64,000 nucleotides of DNA from contig NZ_AJGU01000002.1 of NCBI RefSeq assembly GCF_000260795.1, positions 124,001-188,000 of the forward strand. The letters run 5' to 3'. Each line of letters opens with the position of its first letter. Within the stretch, counting starts at the first letter, position 1. The notes under the pieces are model-generated. The model was not told the DNA's origin and ran no database searches. It worked only from the letters and a program-made list of their open reading frames with translations. Shown piece after piece: positions 1 through 9,000 of the stretch. The stretch is from Treponema sp. JC4 (GTDB lineage Bacteria; Spirochaetota; Spirochaetia; Treponematales; Treponemataceae). Made by a program: the position numbers and the translations under genes.

Positions 1-2274
1 CACATCACGGATTAAAGCAGGATTTGTATTCATCACGATAGAGAAAGGAGTATTATCCTTTTTATCACGGGCAAGAGGATTTCCACCTACATTGCGGATA
101 AGAGTAATAATTTCCTTATCACCAAGAATTGCTGCTTCATGGAAAGCATTCTGTCCATTAACCTGCTGAAGGTTAGGATTTGCATTATGAACAAGAAGAA
201 GCTTTACCATATCTTTGTTATTAATTCTGATGGCATCAATCAGCGGAGTAACACCGTTTGTATCACCAACATTTGGATTTGCACCAGATTCAAGAAGTTT
301 GCGTACAATCAAATATTTACCAGAAACAACAGCCTCAGCAAGAGGAGTTTTTCCAGAAGAGTTCTGGGCATTAACGTTTGCGCCAAGAAGAACAAGTTTA
401 TCAATTGAGTCAGGAGCATCCCAGCGTACTGCAACGTGAACAGGAGTAGACCCAAGATTATCGCGGTCATAAATATCAGCACCACAGTCAACTACAACCT
501 GAACTACAGCAGGATTATTTGTTCTTGCTGCACTAAAAAGACAGTTTTCGCCACTGCTGTTTGTTGCAGAAATATCAGCTCCCTTTGAAGTCAAAGATTT
601 AACTGAATCTGTAAACTGCCATTCTGCAGCATAGTGCAGGACTGTGTTTCCACTGCCATCAGTTGCACGGATAGTTTTAGAAGTAATAAGCCATTCCTGA
701 ATTTTTGGATAGCGCAATGCCAGACGAAGAGGAGAATTATTATTTGTATTTGTAGAGAAAATATCTGCATTCTTTGCAAGAAGCAGTTCCCCTACCTTCT
801 GACGGTTTTTAATTACAGCAAGGAAGAGAGCCGAATTACCATCACGGTTACGAAGATTTACATTGTCTGTAAGGCTTACTATATACTGAACCTTAGAAAG
901 AGGCGCATCCTTTAACAAGGCAACATGAAGAGGTGTATTTCCGTCTGAATCCTGAGTCATGGCATTTTTCTGAGTTACAACGGCTTCAAGCATAGCCTGT
1001 GAACCTTCAAGGGCAAGAGCCAGCGGAGATTTTCCCTTAGCATCCATTGTATGGATATTTGCACCGTTTTCTGTAAGAAGATGAGCAGTTCCAACCTGAT
1101 CCTTCTGAACTGCAATATGAAGAGGAGTTACACCTTCCTTATTACGTACATTTACATCAGCACCGTTATTTGTAAGGATTGAAACTACTTCAACATCAGA
1201 ATTCACCATAATTGCATTATGAAGAACTGTATCACCAAACATATCTTTTTCATTAAGATCTGCACGGTAACTGATTAAAAGTGTATAAATCTCCTGTGTT
1301 CTATCCTTTGGAGTAATTACCATAATAGGAGTTTTTCCAAGATTATCCTTTGAATTAACGTTTGCTCCCGAATCCAGAAGTGCCTTGATAATATCAAGAT
1401 TTCCATAGCGCACAGCCTCATGAAGGGGAGAAGCGCCAGAAGAATCCTGAGCAGAATTATCAGCATCGTTTACAAGAAGGTATTTTTCAATTGCAACATG
1501 ATTCTGAATAGCCGCAATATGAAGAGGAGTCTGTCCGTCATCAAAACGTTCGTCCAGATTTCGGTCAGAAACGGCAGTTTCAAAATAAGCATATTCTTCG
1601 TTGTTTGTTTCAGCGCCACCCAGAATAAGGTCAGCGGCACAGGTTACAGAATCATCATCTGTAAGATTTAAGTAAGCAAGTTCAAGAGGAGTTTTTCCGG
1701 CAGCATTTTTCTGATCAATAGGAAGTTTAAGGGCAGTTGCAACTTCAATTCCCCTTACATTCTTTGACATTACAAAATGATGAACAATTGTATTATCATC
1801 ACTGTCTTTTGCAGCCCCTGTTTTTTCATTAATCATAATGCCGTAGTAGGCAGGACTTGTATTAAGTGCCAGATCCAGTGCCATCTGGCCGTTTCCGTCA
1901 CGGGCAAAAATACAATCCTGATTCTGATTTACAATTGTTTCTGCACTTTCTACAGCGCCGCTTTTAATTGCAAGACTGAGAGGTGTATCACCATTGTAAT
2001 TTTTGAGTTCAGGATCTGCACCCTTTATCAAAAGGTATAAAGTCAAATCTGCTTCATTGGCAGCTGCCGCAAGATGAAGAACTGTATTTCCTTCTTCATC
2101 AACACCGTTAATATCATCAGCATACTGAAAGCGGGATCTTACTTCATCGTATTTATTTTGTTTGAGAAGTTTAAAAATTGAATCCTTATCTGCCTTTGGC
2201 GCTACCTGACTTGTAGTACAAGCCACAAAACCAAAGCACAAAATTGATACTGCAAATAAAATCTTTTTAGTCAT
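1..2274 (-). CDS. Ankyrin-repeat lipoprotein, C-terminus outside window
   Basis: The frame stays open from an ATG at 2274 to the window edge (758 codons seen). GAAGGGG sits just upstream as ribosome site. The N-terminus is a lipoprotein signal (MTKKILFAVSILCFGFVACT) with Cys at about residue 20. After that come many ankyrin-type repeats of about 33 residues with the signatures G.TPLH.A and LL..GA. Examples are GNTVLHLAAAANEAD and GVTPLHIAVQKDQVG. Ankyrin arrays bind proteins, so this is probably an envelope-anchored, periplasm- or surface-facing binding scaffold. The partner cannot be read from the sequence. It is the first gene of a minus-strand unit running out of the window and is divergent from the DUF368 gene. 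Confidence 0.9.
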   Translation of the reverse strand, partial: MTKKILFAVSILCFGFVACTTSQVAPKADKDSIFKLLKQNKYDEVRSRFQYADDINGVDEEGNTVLHLAAAANEADLTLYLLIKGADPELKNYNGDTPLSLAIKSGAVESAETIVNQNQDCIFARDGNGQMALDLALNTSPAYYGIMINEKTGAAKDSDDNTIVHHFVMSKNVRGIEVATALKLPIDQKNAAGKTPLELAYLNLTDDDSVTCAADLILGGAETNNEEYAYFETAVSDRNLDERFDDGQTPLHIAAIQNHVAIEKYLLVNDADNSAQDSSGASPLHEAVRYGNLDIIKALLDSGANVNSKDNLGKTPIMVITPKDRTQEIYTLLISYRADLNEKDMFGDTVLHNAIMVNSDVEVVSILTNNGADVNVRNKEGVTPLHIAVQKDQVGTAHLLTENGANIHTMDAKGKSPLALALEGSQAMLEAVVTQKNAMTQDSDGNTPLHVALLKDAPLSKVQYIVSLTDNVNLRNRDGNSALFLAVIKNRQKVGELLLAKNADIFSTNTNNNSPLRLALRYPKIQEWLITSKTIRATDGSGNTVLHYAAEWQFTDSVKSLTSKGADISATNSSGENCLFSAARTNNPAVVQVVVDCGADIYDRDNLGSTPVHVAVRWDAPDSIDKLVLLGANVNAQNSSGKTPLAEAVVSGKYLIVRKLLESGANPNVGDTNGVTPLIDAIRINNKDMVKLLLVHNANPNLQQVNGQNAFHEAAILGDKEIITLIRNVGGNPLARDKKDNTPFSIVMNTNPALIRDV

Positions 2275-2333
2275 AGATTTTCCCCTTCTATATCTTCTTT
2301 ATCGGATTTTCAGAAGAGGAGTTTAGTTTTTAA

Positions 2334-2371
2334 TTGTCAAAAGCCACTTTCTTCTATATTATTAAACTATG
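2334..2371 (+). promoter_or_regulatory. Leaderless-type promoter of the DUF368 gene
   Basis: TTGTCA at 2334-2339, a 17-bp spacer and TATTAT at 2357-2362 are followed by six bases and then the ATG at 2369. Transcription would start at or next to the A of ATG. No Shine-Dalgarno is visible. Confidence 0.55.
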
Positions 2372-3259
2372 GACATGATTATTCTTTTCTTAACCGGTAT
2401 CTGTATTGGTATGGCAAACGTAATCCCTGGCGTTTCTGGAGGAACTCTTGCCGTTGTATTTGGTATCTACGACCGTTTTATTAATGCAATTACTTACAAT
2501 GTAAAAAAACTCTGGGCAAATAAACGTTTTGTCGGCCCTCTTTTGAGCGGAATGGCTCTGGGAGTTTTACTTTTCAGTAAACTGATTACAGTTTTGTACG
2601 AAAATTTCCCGGTTCAGACAAACTTCTTCTTTACAGGTTTGATTTTAGGAAGCCTTCCAATGATTTTTGCAAGTACCTTCCGCCACAGCGAGGAGAACAA
2701 ACTTACAGCCGGAAAAACAATCGGAATCATAATCTGTGCCGCAGCAGGACTTGCAGCCCTCTTGTACTTTTCTTATCTTGAAGGAAGAGTAGACGGTGCA
2801 ACTCCAGATATGAGTGCAGCCCTTCCAGAAATCACCTTTAAGCTTGCAATGCGAATCTTTATTGCAGGATATATCGGAGCTATTGCAATGGTAATTCCTG
2901 GCATTTCAGGTTCTCTCTTAATGTTGATTCTTGGTGTTTACACAATTGTAATGAAGAGTATTCCTGCTCTTTTTAATCCAAATGAATTCTTTCACGCCCT
3001 ATTCCTGCTTTTGCCAAACGGAATTGGAGTTTTACTGGGACTTATCTGCGGTGCTAAACTTGTAGCATGGCTTTTGAAAAAAGCGCCTAACCATACTTAC
3101 GGTGTAATTTTTGGTCTTCTTCTTGGATCGGCTGTAAATCTATTCCCGGGCTTTAGTGGAATTCATAATGCGGGTCAGGCAATCGCCTGCGCCCTGTGCC
3201 TAATTCTTGGAGCCTGCATGGCTTACTTCAGTGGTAAGCTTGCGCCTGAGGCTAAATAA
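2369..3259 (+). CDS. DUF368 membrane protein, probable polyprenyl-phosphate transporter
   Basis: A 296-residue polytopic inner-membrane protein. Two copies of the family hallmark are visible in the two halves: IPGVSGG at residues 19-25 and IPGISGS at 176-182. This is the inverted-repeat pattern of DUF368. Members of that family (PopT) are known to recycle undecaprenyl phosphate, the lipid carrier for cell-wall and glycan synthesis, across the cytoplasmic membrane. The length is normal for the family. The start at 2369 is chosen because the protein begins directly with the first membrane segment and the promoter -10 lies six bases upstream. Convergent with trpR, with only 6 nt between the stop codons. 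Confidence 0.85.
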   Translation: MDMIILFLTGICIGMANVIPGVSGGTLAVVFGIYDRFINAITYNVKKLWANKRFVGPLLSGMALGVLLFSKLITVLYENFPVQTNFFFTGLILGSLPMIFASTFRHSEENKLTAGKTIGIIICAAAGLAALLYFSYLEGRVDGATPDMSAALPEITFKLAMRIFIAGYIGAIAMVIPGISGSLLMLILGVYTIVMKSIPALFNPNEFFHALFLLLPNGIGVLLGLICGAKLVAWLLKKAPNHTYGVIFGLLLGSAVNLFPGFSGIHNAGQAIACALCLILGACMAYFSGKLAPEAK

Positions 3260-3265
3260 TCTTAT

Positions 3266-3592
3266 CTACTTATCTTTATGTGCCTGCTGGAAATCCAGAA
3301 TTTTTCGGAAGGCACTGCCCTCTTTTGCCAGTTCTTTTGAACCGCGGGTAATCTTACAAAGGGACATTCCGAATTTCTTTGCAATCTCGCGCTGGGTAGT
3401 TCCCTTATCAAGTTCTTTTACTAAAAGCCAGCGGTTTGCAAAATCCTTGAGCTCCGGCGGGGTAAAAAGGCATTTAAAAAATTCATAAATAAACTGTTCG
3501 TCTTCTGCCTGCTTAAGAATATGGCAGAGTTCTTTTACAGTCTGATCAATTACTTCATCAGTATTTTCTTTTTCAACTTCGTTACTATTCAC
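3266..3592 (-). CDS. trpR: TrpR-type tryptophan repressor
   Basis: 108 residues, the same length as E. coli TrpR and collinear with it. The segment FTPPELKDFANRWLLVKEL matches the co-repressor side. QREIAKKFGMSLCKITRGS is the helix-turn-helix. Arg54 and Arg83 (in ITRGS) correspond to the tryptophan-contacting Arg54 and Arg84 of E. coli. It should be a small homodimeric DNA-binding protein whose activity depends on L-tryptophan. The start codon is GTG with a perfect TATAAT six bases upstream. No trp biosynthetic or transport gene is adjacent, so its targets lie elsewhere; the divergence from the ITRGS-lacking YerC/YecD branch supports a true TrpR. Confidence 0.82.
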   Translation of the reverse strand: MNSNEVEKENTDEVIDQTVKELCHILKQAEDEQFIYEFFKCLFTPPELKDFANRWLLVKELDKGTTQREIAKKFGMSLCKITRGSKELAKEGSAFRKILDFQQAHKDK

Positions 3593-3627
3593 AAGTACAT
3601 TATACTATGGAAGATGTAAGGGTTCAA
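3590..3627 (-). promoter_or_regulatory. Leaderless-type promoter of trpR
   Basis: On the minus strand: TTGAAC (3627-3622), a 17-bp spacer, TATAAT (3604-3599), six bases, then the GTG start at 3592. No ribosome site can fit between them. No clear TrpR-like palindrome overlaps it. Confidence 0.6.
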
Positions 3628-3726
3628 TAAAAACTTAAAACAGATTTGTAAGTAAAATTGACGCGAGGGAGTGGAGCGTGGGGCAAAAAAAACTTAGTTT
3701 AAAAAAACAGCTACCAGTCGAGTTAT

Positions 3727-3856
3727 GGCTTTCAAAACCGAGTTTATCTGAAAAAGGTCTTCTTTTTCAGATAATACCTACACTGCTGATTGTTGCAAAG
3801 TAACTATATTCTTGACCGCTCTCGCGGTCACAACAATCAGAGTGTTTTTGAAATCC
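3727..3856 (+). repeat. Structured intergenic element, copy A
   Basis: This fills most of the gene-free stretch 3593-3903. The stems are as follows. P1: 3727-3738 with 3844-3856. P2 hairpin: TATCTGAAAAAG (3745-3756) with 3762-3773. P3: TGATTGTTG (3787-3795) with CAACAATCA (3831-3839). P4: GACCGC-TCTC-GCGGTC (3814-3829). An 18-nt strand containing AAAGTAACTAT separates P3 from P4, with two bases on the return side. The same architecture with different stem sequences occurs at 47169-47296 and, inverted, at 53896-54051. It could be an RNA or a mobile DNA hairpin; no protein is encoded. Confidence 0.75.
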
Positions 3857-3903
3857 ACAACTCTCCTTAGCGCTTTTTTTTCAGATTAAGTCAGTTATAA
3901 CCC

Positions 3904-5460
3904 TTAGTCTTCCATAGCCTTGTATTTAGCAAAGTCGGCAAGCATTTCAGGATCTTTTTTAGTATCGAAAAGACTTACGACTACTGTTGCAACAAGACAA
4001 ACTACAAAGGCAGGAACAATTTCGTACAAGTCAAAGATTCCGCCATGCATATAATGCCAGAATACATCAGTCACACCACCAAGGATAAGACCGCAGATTG
4101 CACCACGGGCTGTAGTTCCCTTCCAGTAGAGAGCCAGAAGAACCAGCGGTCCGAAGGTTCCACCAAATCCTGACCAGGCAAATGATACAAGACCAAAAAT
4201 TGAAGAATTAGGATTCATTGAAAGGAAAAGAGCTATCAGAGCAATAATGAATACTGTAAAGCGGCTGATATTCAAAACATCCTTTTCATCTGCATCCTTT
4301 TTAACAAGTCCCTTATAAATATCCTGACTTACGGCACTTGAAGCTGCAAGAAGCTGAGAGTCAGCAGTAGACATTGAAGCAGCAAGAATTGCACAAAGGA
4401 AGATTCCGGCAATAAAGGCTGGATACATATTCTGCATTGTCATACTGAATACAGTTTCTGCATCACCAAAAGTTGAAACACCTTCAATTGTTGCCCAAGA
4501 TTCAGCACCAAGAATTGTTCCGTGGTTCAAAAGATATGCTGTTCCCAAAGTACCGATTAAGAAAGTTCCTACATAAGAAATAATCATCCATAGAGTTCCG
4601 ATGCGGCGAGCCTTTTTTACTTCTGCATTTGAGCGGATTCCCATAAAGCGAACGATAATATGAGGCATACCAAAGTATCCCAAGCCCCATGCAAGAGCAG
4701 AAATAATAGACTTAAGGGAGAAAGAAGCGTTTGCTGTAAAGGCAGAGCGCAATTTATCACCAAAGTTTCCAGCTACTGCCTGAGCATCAAAGTTCTGAAC
4801 AGCCTGATAAGCTGATGCAGGGCCGCCCAAAGCAATTACTGCGATGATTGAAGAAACAACAAAGGCAACAAAAATCAAAGTTCCCTGAATAAAGTCTGTT
4901 GTACAAACGGCTGTATAACCACCTGTAATTGTGTAACAGAGAATTACTACAAGACCAATTGCAAGACCTGCATGATAAGGAATACCGAATACAGAATTAA
5001 AGAGTTTTGCACATGCAACAAAGCCGGAAGCAGTATAAATAGTAAAGAAAAGCACGATGAAGAAAACTGATACAATAGAAAGAATGTGAGTTCTGTCCTT
5101 AAAACGGTTAGAAAGGAATTCTGGAATTGTAATTGAATCACCAAAAGAAATAGAACATTTGCGCAGAGGTTTTGCAACAAAAAGCCAGTTCAGATAAGTA
5201 CCGACAATAAGACCAAGCGCAGTCCAGAAGGTTTCTTTAACACCGCCAAGATAGCAGAGTCCCGGTAAACCCATCAAAAGCCATGCAGAAGAATCAGATG
5301 CCTCTGCACTCAAAGCTGTTACCCAAGGGCCAACTTTTCTTCCGCCCAAAAAGAAGTCAGAAGAGCTTGAGTTTTTGTTTGCATAACGCAAACCGATGTA
5401 AATCATCAAACCCAGATAAATGATAAATGCAAGATTTTTTGCAAGAAATTGAGGAGTCAT
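3904..5460 (-). CDS. putP: PutP-type sodium/proline symporter (SSS family)
   Basis: 518 residues of a sodium:solute symporter with about 13 membrane helices. The stretch ALSAEASDSSAWLLMGLPG near residue 55 and the block TGGYTAVCTTDFIQGTLIF are typical of PutP, and the length is close to E. coli PutP (502). It would import proline, or a related amino acid, with Na+ across the inner membrane. The ATG at 5460 is preferred over the in-frame GTG at 5466 because AAAGGTG lies at proper spacing from it and overlaps the GTG. Single gene, divergent from mrp. The substrate is inferred from family similarity. Confidence 0.85.
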   Translation of the reverse strand: MTPQFLAKNLAFIIYLGLMIYIGLRYANKNSSSSDFFLGGRKVGPWVTALSAEASDSSAWLLMGLPGLCYLGGVKETFWTALGLIVGTYLNWLFVAKPLRKCSISFGDSITIPEFLSNRFKDRTHILSIVSVFFIVLFFTIYTASGFVACAKLFNSVFGIPYHAGLAIGLVVILCYTITGGYTAVCTTDFIQGTLIFVAFVVSSIIAVIALGGPASAYQAVQNFDAQAVAGNFGDKLRSAFTANASFSLKSIISALAWGLGYFGMPHIIVRFMGIRSNAEVKKARRIGTLWMIISYVGTFLIGTLGTAYLLNHGTILGAESWATIEGVSTFGDAETVFSMTMQNMYPAFIAGIFLCAILAASMSTADSQLLAASSAVSQDIYKGLVKKDADEKDVLNISRFTVFIIALIALFLSMNPNSSIFGLVSFAWSGFGGTFGPLVLLALYWKGTTARGAICGLILGGVTDVFWHYMHGGIFDLYEIVPAFVVCLVATVVVSLFDTKKDPEMLADFAKYKAMED

Positions 5461-5485
5461 AATCACACCTTTTTATTAATATAAT

Positions 5486-5501
5486 TTGTATGATTATACA
5501 A
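5486..5501. promoter_or_regulatory. Inverted repeat in the putP promoter region
   Basis: TTGTAT-GATT-ATACAA is a perfect 6-bp inverted repeat about 25 bp upstream of the putP start, in the putP-mrp divergent gap. It may be an operator. Read on the minus strand it also contains TATAAT, so it could simply be the -10 region. Confidence 0.35.
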
Positions 5502-5596
5502 AATTAACGTATAAAAATGCAATTGCATTTTTTTCTTCCATTTATCAGCTTTTATTATTATATTAATAGAAGATTTTTATATTCGAGGTTTTTAGA

Positions 5597-6424
5597 ATGA
5601 GCGAATGCAGCCATGACTGCGGATCTTGCAGTGAAAAATGCGAAAAACGTGACTTCCATGTAAATCTTCATAAGGGAAGCAGCGTAAAAAAAGTAATTGG
5701 TATTGTAAGCGGCAAAGGCGGAGTTGGAAAATCTCTGGTAACAAGCCTTCTTGCCAGCCGTGTAAATAAAGACGGATTTAAGACTGCAATTCTTGATGCA
5801 GATATTACAGGTCCTTCAATTCCAGAAAGCTTCGGACTTGGTGACAAACGTGCCGAAGCTGTTGAGGGCGAAGATGCTCTCAATCCTGTTGTTACAGATT
5901 CTGGAATTCAGCTTATGAGTATGAACTTCCTTCTTGCAAACGAAACTGATCCTGTAATCTGGCGTGGTCCTGTAATTGCAGGGGCTGTAAAACAGTTCTG
6001 GACAGACGTTATCTGGAAGGATGTAGACTTTATGTTCGTAGATATGCCACCAGGAACCGGAGACGTTCCTCTTACAGTTTTCCAGTCTCTTCCTGTAGAC
6101 GGCATTATCGTAGTTTCTTCTCCACAGCAGCTTGTTCGCGTAATCGTAGAAAAAGCTGTAAACATGGCAAACATGATGAACATTCCTATTCTGGGTCTTG
6201 TAGAAAACATGAGCTATGTAAAATGCCCTGACTGCGGAAAAGAAATTACTGTATTTGGAAAATCAAATATTGATAAAATTGCTCAGGAATTCAATCTTCC
6301 TGTTCTTGCACGTCTTCCAATGGAAGAAAAAGTTTCTCAGGCAGTAGATGCAGGTGATATTGAAAGTCTGGTTAGTCCGGAACTTTCGGACGCCGCTGCT
6401 AAAGTGGAAAGTTTGTTGAAATAG
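5597..6424 (+). CDS. mrp: Mrp/NBP35-family iron-sulfur carrier ATPase
   Basis: 275 residues. A Cys-rich N-terminus (CSHDCGSCSEKC, residues 4-15) precedes the deviant Walker A SGKGGVGKS ending near residue 46. The switch region is DADITGPSIPES, followed by VDMPPGTGDVPLT and the CPDC pair (Cys210, Cys213) that bridges an Fe-S cluster in the dimer. Family members bind and transfer Fe-S clusters to apo-proteins in the cytoplasm. The start is supported by CGAGG upstream. The gene is convergent with pflB, and a long bidirectional hairpin lies between them. The N-terminal cysteines make it closer to the NBP35 style than to short ApbC proteins. Confidence 0.88.
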   Translation: MSECSHDCGSCSEKCEKRDFHVNLHKGSSVKKVIGIVSGKGGVGKSLVTSLLASRVNKDGFKTAILDADITGPSIPESFGLGDKRAEAVEGEDALNPVVTDSGIQLMSMNFLLANETDPVIWRGPVIAGAVKQFWTDVIWKDVDFMFVDMPPGTGDVPLTVFQSLPVDGIIVVSSPQQLVRVIVEKAVNMANMMNIPILGLVENMSYVKCPDCGKEITVFGKSNIDKIAQEFNLPVLARLPMEEKVSQAVDAGDIESLVSPELSDAAAKVESLLK

Positions 6425-6437
6425 GCAGATTTAAATA

Positions 6438-6538
6438 AAAAAACAGGCTGTGGGACGCAGGCGGAAATTAGGGGGGAACCCGTGAGGGGGTGGTACCCTG
6501 ATTTACGCCGTCGCTGGGACCCGCAGCCTGTTTTTTTT
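6438..6538. terminator. Long bidirectional hairpin between mrp and pflB
   Basis: About 100 nt fold into one long imperfect rod. The outer arm ACAGGCTG..GGG (6443 onward) pairs with CCC.CAGCCTGT before a run of eight T's (6531-6538). The inner arm GGCG.AAAT.AGGG pairs with CCCTGATTTACGCC. The opposite strand also ends in a T-run. This suits a terminator for both convergent genes. It is much longer than needed for termination, so a small RNA cannot be excluded. Confidence 0.6.
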
Positions 6539-6556
6539 GGAAATTGGCATATTACG

Positions 6557-6590
6557 AAAAAAACTCCCGGCACTTTGCAGCACCGGGAGC
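6557..6590 (-). terminator. Rho-independent terminator of pflB
   Basis: On the minus strand CTCCCGG pairs with CCGGGAG across a short loop, followed by seven or eight T's. It begins about 20 nt after the pflB stop. Confidence 0.85.
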
Positions 6591-6611
6591 TTTCTCTTAC
6601 TCAAGCATCAA

Positions 6612-8969
6612 TTACAATGAAGCGTGACAAGTACGAGCGATAACGTCGTCCTGCTGCTCTTTAGTAAGGTTGATGAAGCGTACAGCGTATCCAGATACAC
6701 GAACTGTGAAGTTAGCATACTCAGGTTTTTCTGGGTGAGCCTGGCAGTCCTTAAGTTTTTCAACACCGAATACGTTTACGTTCAAGTGGTGAGCACCTGT
6801 GTGACCAGAATCTGGTCCCATATCAAAGTAACCGTCAAGAACGTTTACAAGGTTTTCAACCTGTTCAGCCTTATCGTGTCCCAAAGCAGATGGGTTGATA
6901 GTCTGTGTATTTGAAATACCGTCCAAAGCGTAGTGGTATGGAAGCTTTGCAACAGAGTTCAAAGACTTGATAAGACCTTTTGTTTCTGCACCGTAAGATG
7001 GGTTAGCACCTGGTGAGAATGGAGCGCCAGCTGGGCGTCCGTTAGGAAGAGCACCTGTAGCCTTACCGTATACAACGTTAGAAGTAATTGTAAGGATAGA
7101 AGTTGTAGGCTCAGAGTTGCGGTATGTTGGGTGACGTTTAATCATTCCAACGAATGTCTTCAAAAGCCATACTGCAATTTCGTCTGCGCGGTCATCATCC
7201 TGTCCGTAGCGTGGGAAGTCACCTTCAACTGTAAAGTCTTTTACCAAAGTTACAGTGTCGATTACATTTCCAGCCTTGTCTTTTACTTCTACCTTTTCGC
7301 GGTTAACCTTAACTTTTGCATATTTCATTGCAGAAAGTGAGTCAACTACGTGAGAGAAGCCTGCGATACCAGTAGCGAATGTACGTTTGATATCTGTATC
7401 TTCCAAAGCAAGTTCAGCTGCTTCGTAGTAGTATTTATCGTGCATGTAGTGGATTGCGTTCAAAACGTTTACATAAACGTCAGCAAGCCATTCGAGCATT
7501 GCAAGGTATTTCTTTTCAACTTCTTTGTAGTTAGAAGCATCAATAACGTCTGCTGTGATTGGAGCGTATTCTGGACCAATCTGCATACCCTTCTTAAGAC
7601 CTTCATCTTTACCACCGTTGAAAGCGTAAAGCAAAGCTTTTGCAAGGTTAGCGCGAGCTCCGAAGAACTGCATTTCCTTACCAGTCTGTGTAGCAGATAC
7701 ACAGCAGCAGATTGAGTAGTCATCACCCCAGATTGGGCGCATAACATCATCGTTTTCGTACTGAACTGAAGATGTATCAATAGAAATCTTAGCACAGTAT
7801 TTGCGGAATGCTTCTGGCAATCTCTTAGAGTAAAGGATTGTCAAGTTAGGCTCTGGAGAAGGGCCCATGTTTTCCAATGTATGGAGGAAGCGGAAGTCGT
7901 TCTTTGTTACGTGTGAGCGGCCATCCTGTCCAAGTCCACCTACTTCCAGAGTAGCCCAGATTGGGTCACCAGAGAAAAGCTGGTTGTAAGATTCGATACG
8001 AGCAAAGCGTACCATGCGGAGCTTCATTACCAGGTGGTCAATGAGTTCCTGAGCTTCTTCTTCTGTAAGTTTTCCAGCAGCCATATCGCGGCTGATGTAG
8101 ATGTCGAGGAATGTTGATACACGACCAACAGACATAGCAGCACCGTTCTGAGTTTTGATAGCTGCAAGGTAACCAAAGTAAAGCCACTGTACAGCTTCGC
8201 GTGCGTTAGCAGCTGGTTTAGAAATATCAAAACCATACAAAGCAGCCATTTCTTTCATGCCTTTAAGAGCATTAATCTGGTCTGTTACTTCTTCACGGCG
8301 GCGGCAAACGTCTTCGCTCATTGTACCATCACCGATGTTAGCAAAGTCTTCCTGCTTGTATTTGATAAGCTGGTCGATACCATAAAGAGCAACACGGCGG
8401 TAGTCACCTACGATACGTCCGCGGCCATAAGTATCAGGCAAACCTGTCAAGATGTGAGCAGAGCGAACTGCGCGGTGCTCTGGAGTGTAGATATCAAATA
8501 CACCCTGGTTATGTGTTTTGTGATATTCTGTAAAGATTTTTTTGAGTTCTGGATCAACTTCGTAACCGTACATTTCGCAAGACTGTACAGCCATGTTGAT
8601 TCCACCATAAGGCATAAAAGCACGTTTCAAAGGTTTATCAGTCTGAAGACCAACTACCTTTTCAAGGTCTTTTCCTTCTGGGCAGATATATGCAGCGCCG
8701 TAAGCTGTAAGGCTTGTTACAACTTTTGTTTCAAGGTCAAGAACACCAGTTCTCTGTTTTCCATCTTTACCGATAGAAACCTTGTTGTGTTCTTCTTTCT
8801 GAAGCTTCTGAAGTTCAGCAAAAAGTTTTTCTGTAGCCTTTGTAGGGCCTGCAAGGAATTTTTCATCACCATCATAAGGTGTGTAGTTATTCTGAATAAA
8901 GTCACGAACGTTTACTTCTTCTGTCCAAAGACGTCCCTTGAATCCTTCCCATTCTGGTCTTAAAGTCAT
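6612..8969 (-). CDS. pflB: Formate acetyltransferase (pyruvate formate-lyase)
   Basis: A 785-residue glycyl-radical enzyme converting pyruvate and CoA to acetyl-CoA and formate in anaerobic fermentation. The active-site cysteines are in SICCCVS (Cys422-Cys423 align with E. coli Cys418-Cys419). The radical loop RVSGYAVRF puts the radical Gly at 760, 25 residues from the end as expected. The substrate-side block [18 protein letters not shown] is conserved. AGAGG upstream of the ATG at 8969 supports the start. The activating enzyme gene pflA is not in this window. The gene stands alone between the metallo-hydrolase upstream and the bidirectional terminator downstream. Confidence 0.97.
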   Translation of the reverse strand: MTLRPEWEGFKGRLWTEEVNVRDFIQNNYTPYDGDEKFLAGPTKATEKLFAELQKLQKEEHNKVSIGKDGKQRTGVLDLETKVVTSLTAYGAAYICPEGKDLEKVVGLQTDKPLKRAFMPYGGINMAVQSCEMYGYEVDPELKKIFTEYHKTHNQGVFDIYTPEHRAVRSAHILTGLPDTYGRGRIVGDYRRVALYGIDQLIKYKQEDFANIGDGTMSEDVCRRREEVTDQINALKGMKEMAALYGFDISKPAANAREAVQWLYFGYLAAIKTQNGAAMSVGRVSTFLDIYISRDMAAGKLTEEEAQELIDHLVMKLRMVRFARIESYNQLFSGDPIWATLEVGGLGQDGRSHVTKNDFRFLHTLENMGPSPEPNLTILYSKRLPEAFRKYCAKISIDTSSVQYENDDVMRPIWGDDYSICCCVSATQTGKEMQFFGARANLAKALLYAFNGGKDEGLKKGMQIGPEYAPITADVIDASNYKEVEKKYLAMLEWLADVYVNVLNAIHYMHDKYYYEAAELALEDTDIKRTFATGIAGFSHVVDSLSAMKYAKVKVNREKVEVKDKAGNVIDTVTLVKDFTVEGDFPRYGQDDDRADEIAVWLLKTFVGMIKRHPTYRNSEPTTSILTITSNVVYGKATGALPNGRPAGAPFSPGANPSYGAETKGLIKSLNSVAKLPYHYALDGISNTQTINPSALGHDKAEQVENLVNVLDGYFDMGPDSGHTGAHHLNVNVFGVEKLKDCQAHPEKPEYANFTVRVSGYAVRFINLTKEQQDDVIARTCHASL

Positions 8970-8984
8970 ATAAACCTCTTTTCA

Positions 8985-9000
8985 CCGGTACCTTTACCGG
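8985..9000. promoter_or_regulatory. Inverted repeat in the pflB leader
   Basis: CCGGTA-CCTT-TACCGG lies directly upstream of the pflB ribosome site. It could be a regulator-binding site or an mRNA hairpin affecting translation. Nothing else in the gap 8970-9123 is recognisable. Confidence 0.35.

Noticed and set aside
1-2274. Repeats in the first 2.3 kb as a CRISPR or DNA satellite
   Set aside because: The periodicity is about 99 bp with drift and corresponds to 33-residue ankyrin repeats in an open frame.
6438-6538. Signal-recognition-particle (4.5S) RNA
   Set aside because: The rod shape is right, but the conserved GGAAG...AGCAGCC apical motif is absent on both strands.
5668-6573. Antisense frames over mrp
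   Set aside because: Shadows of a well-conserved protein-coding gene; no start signals of their own.
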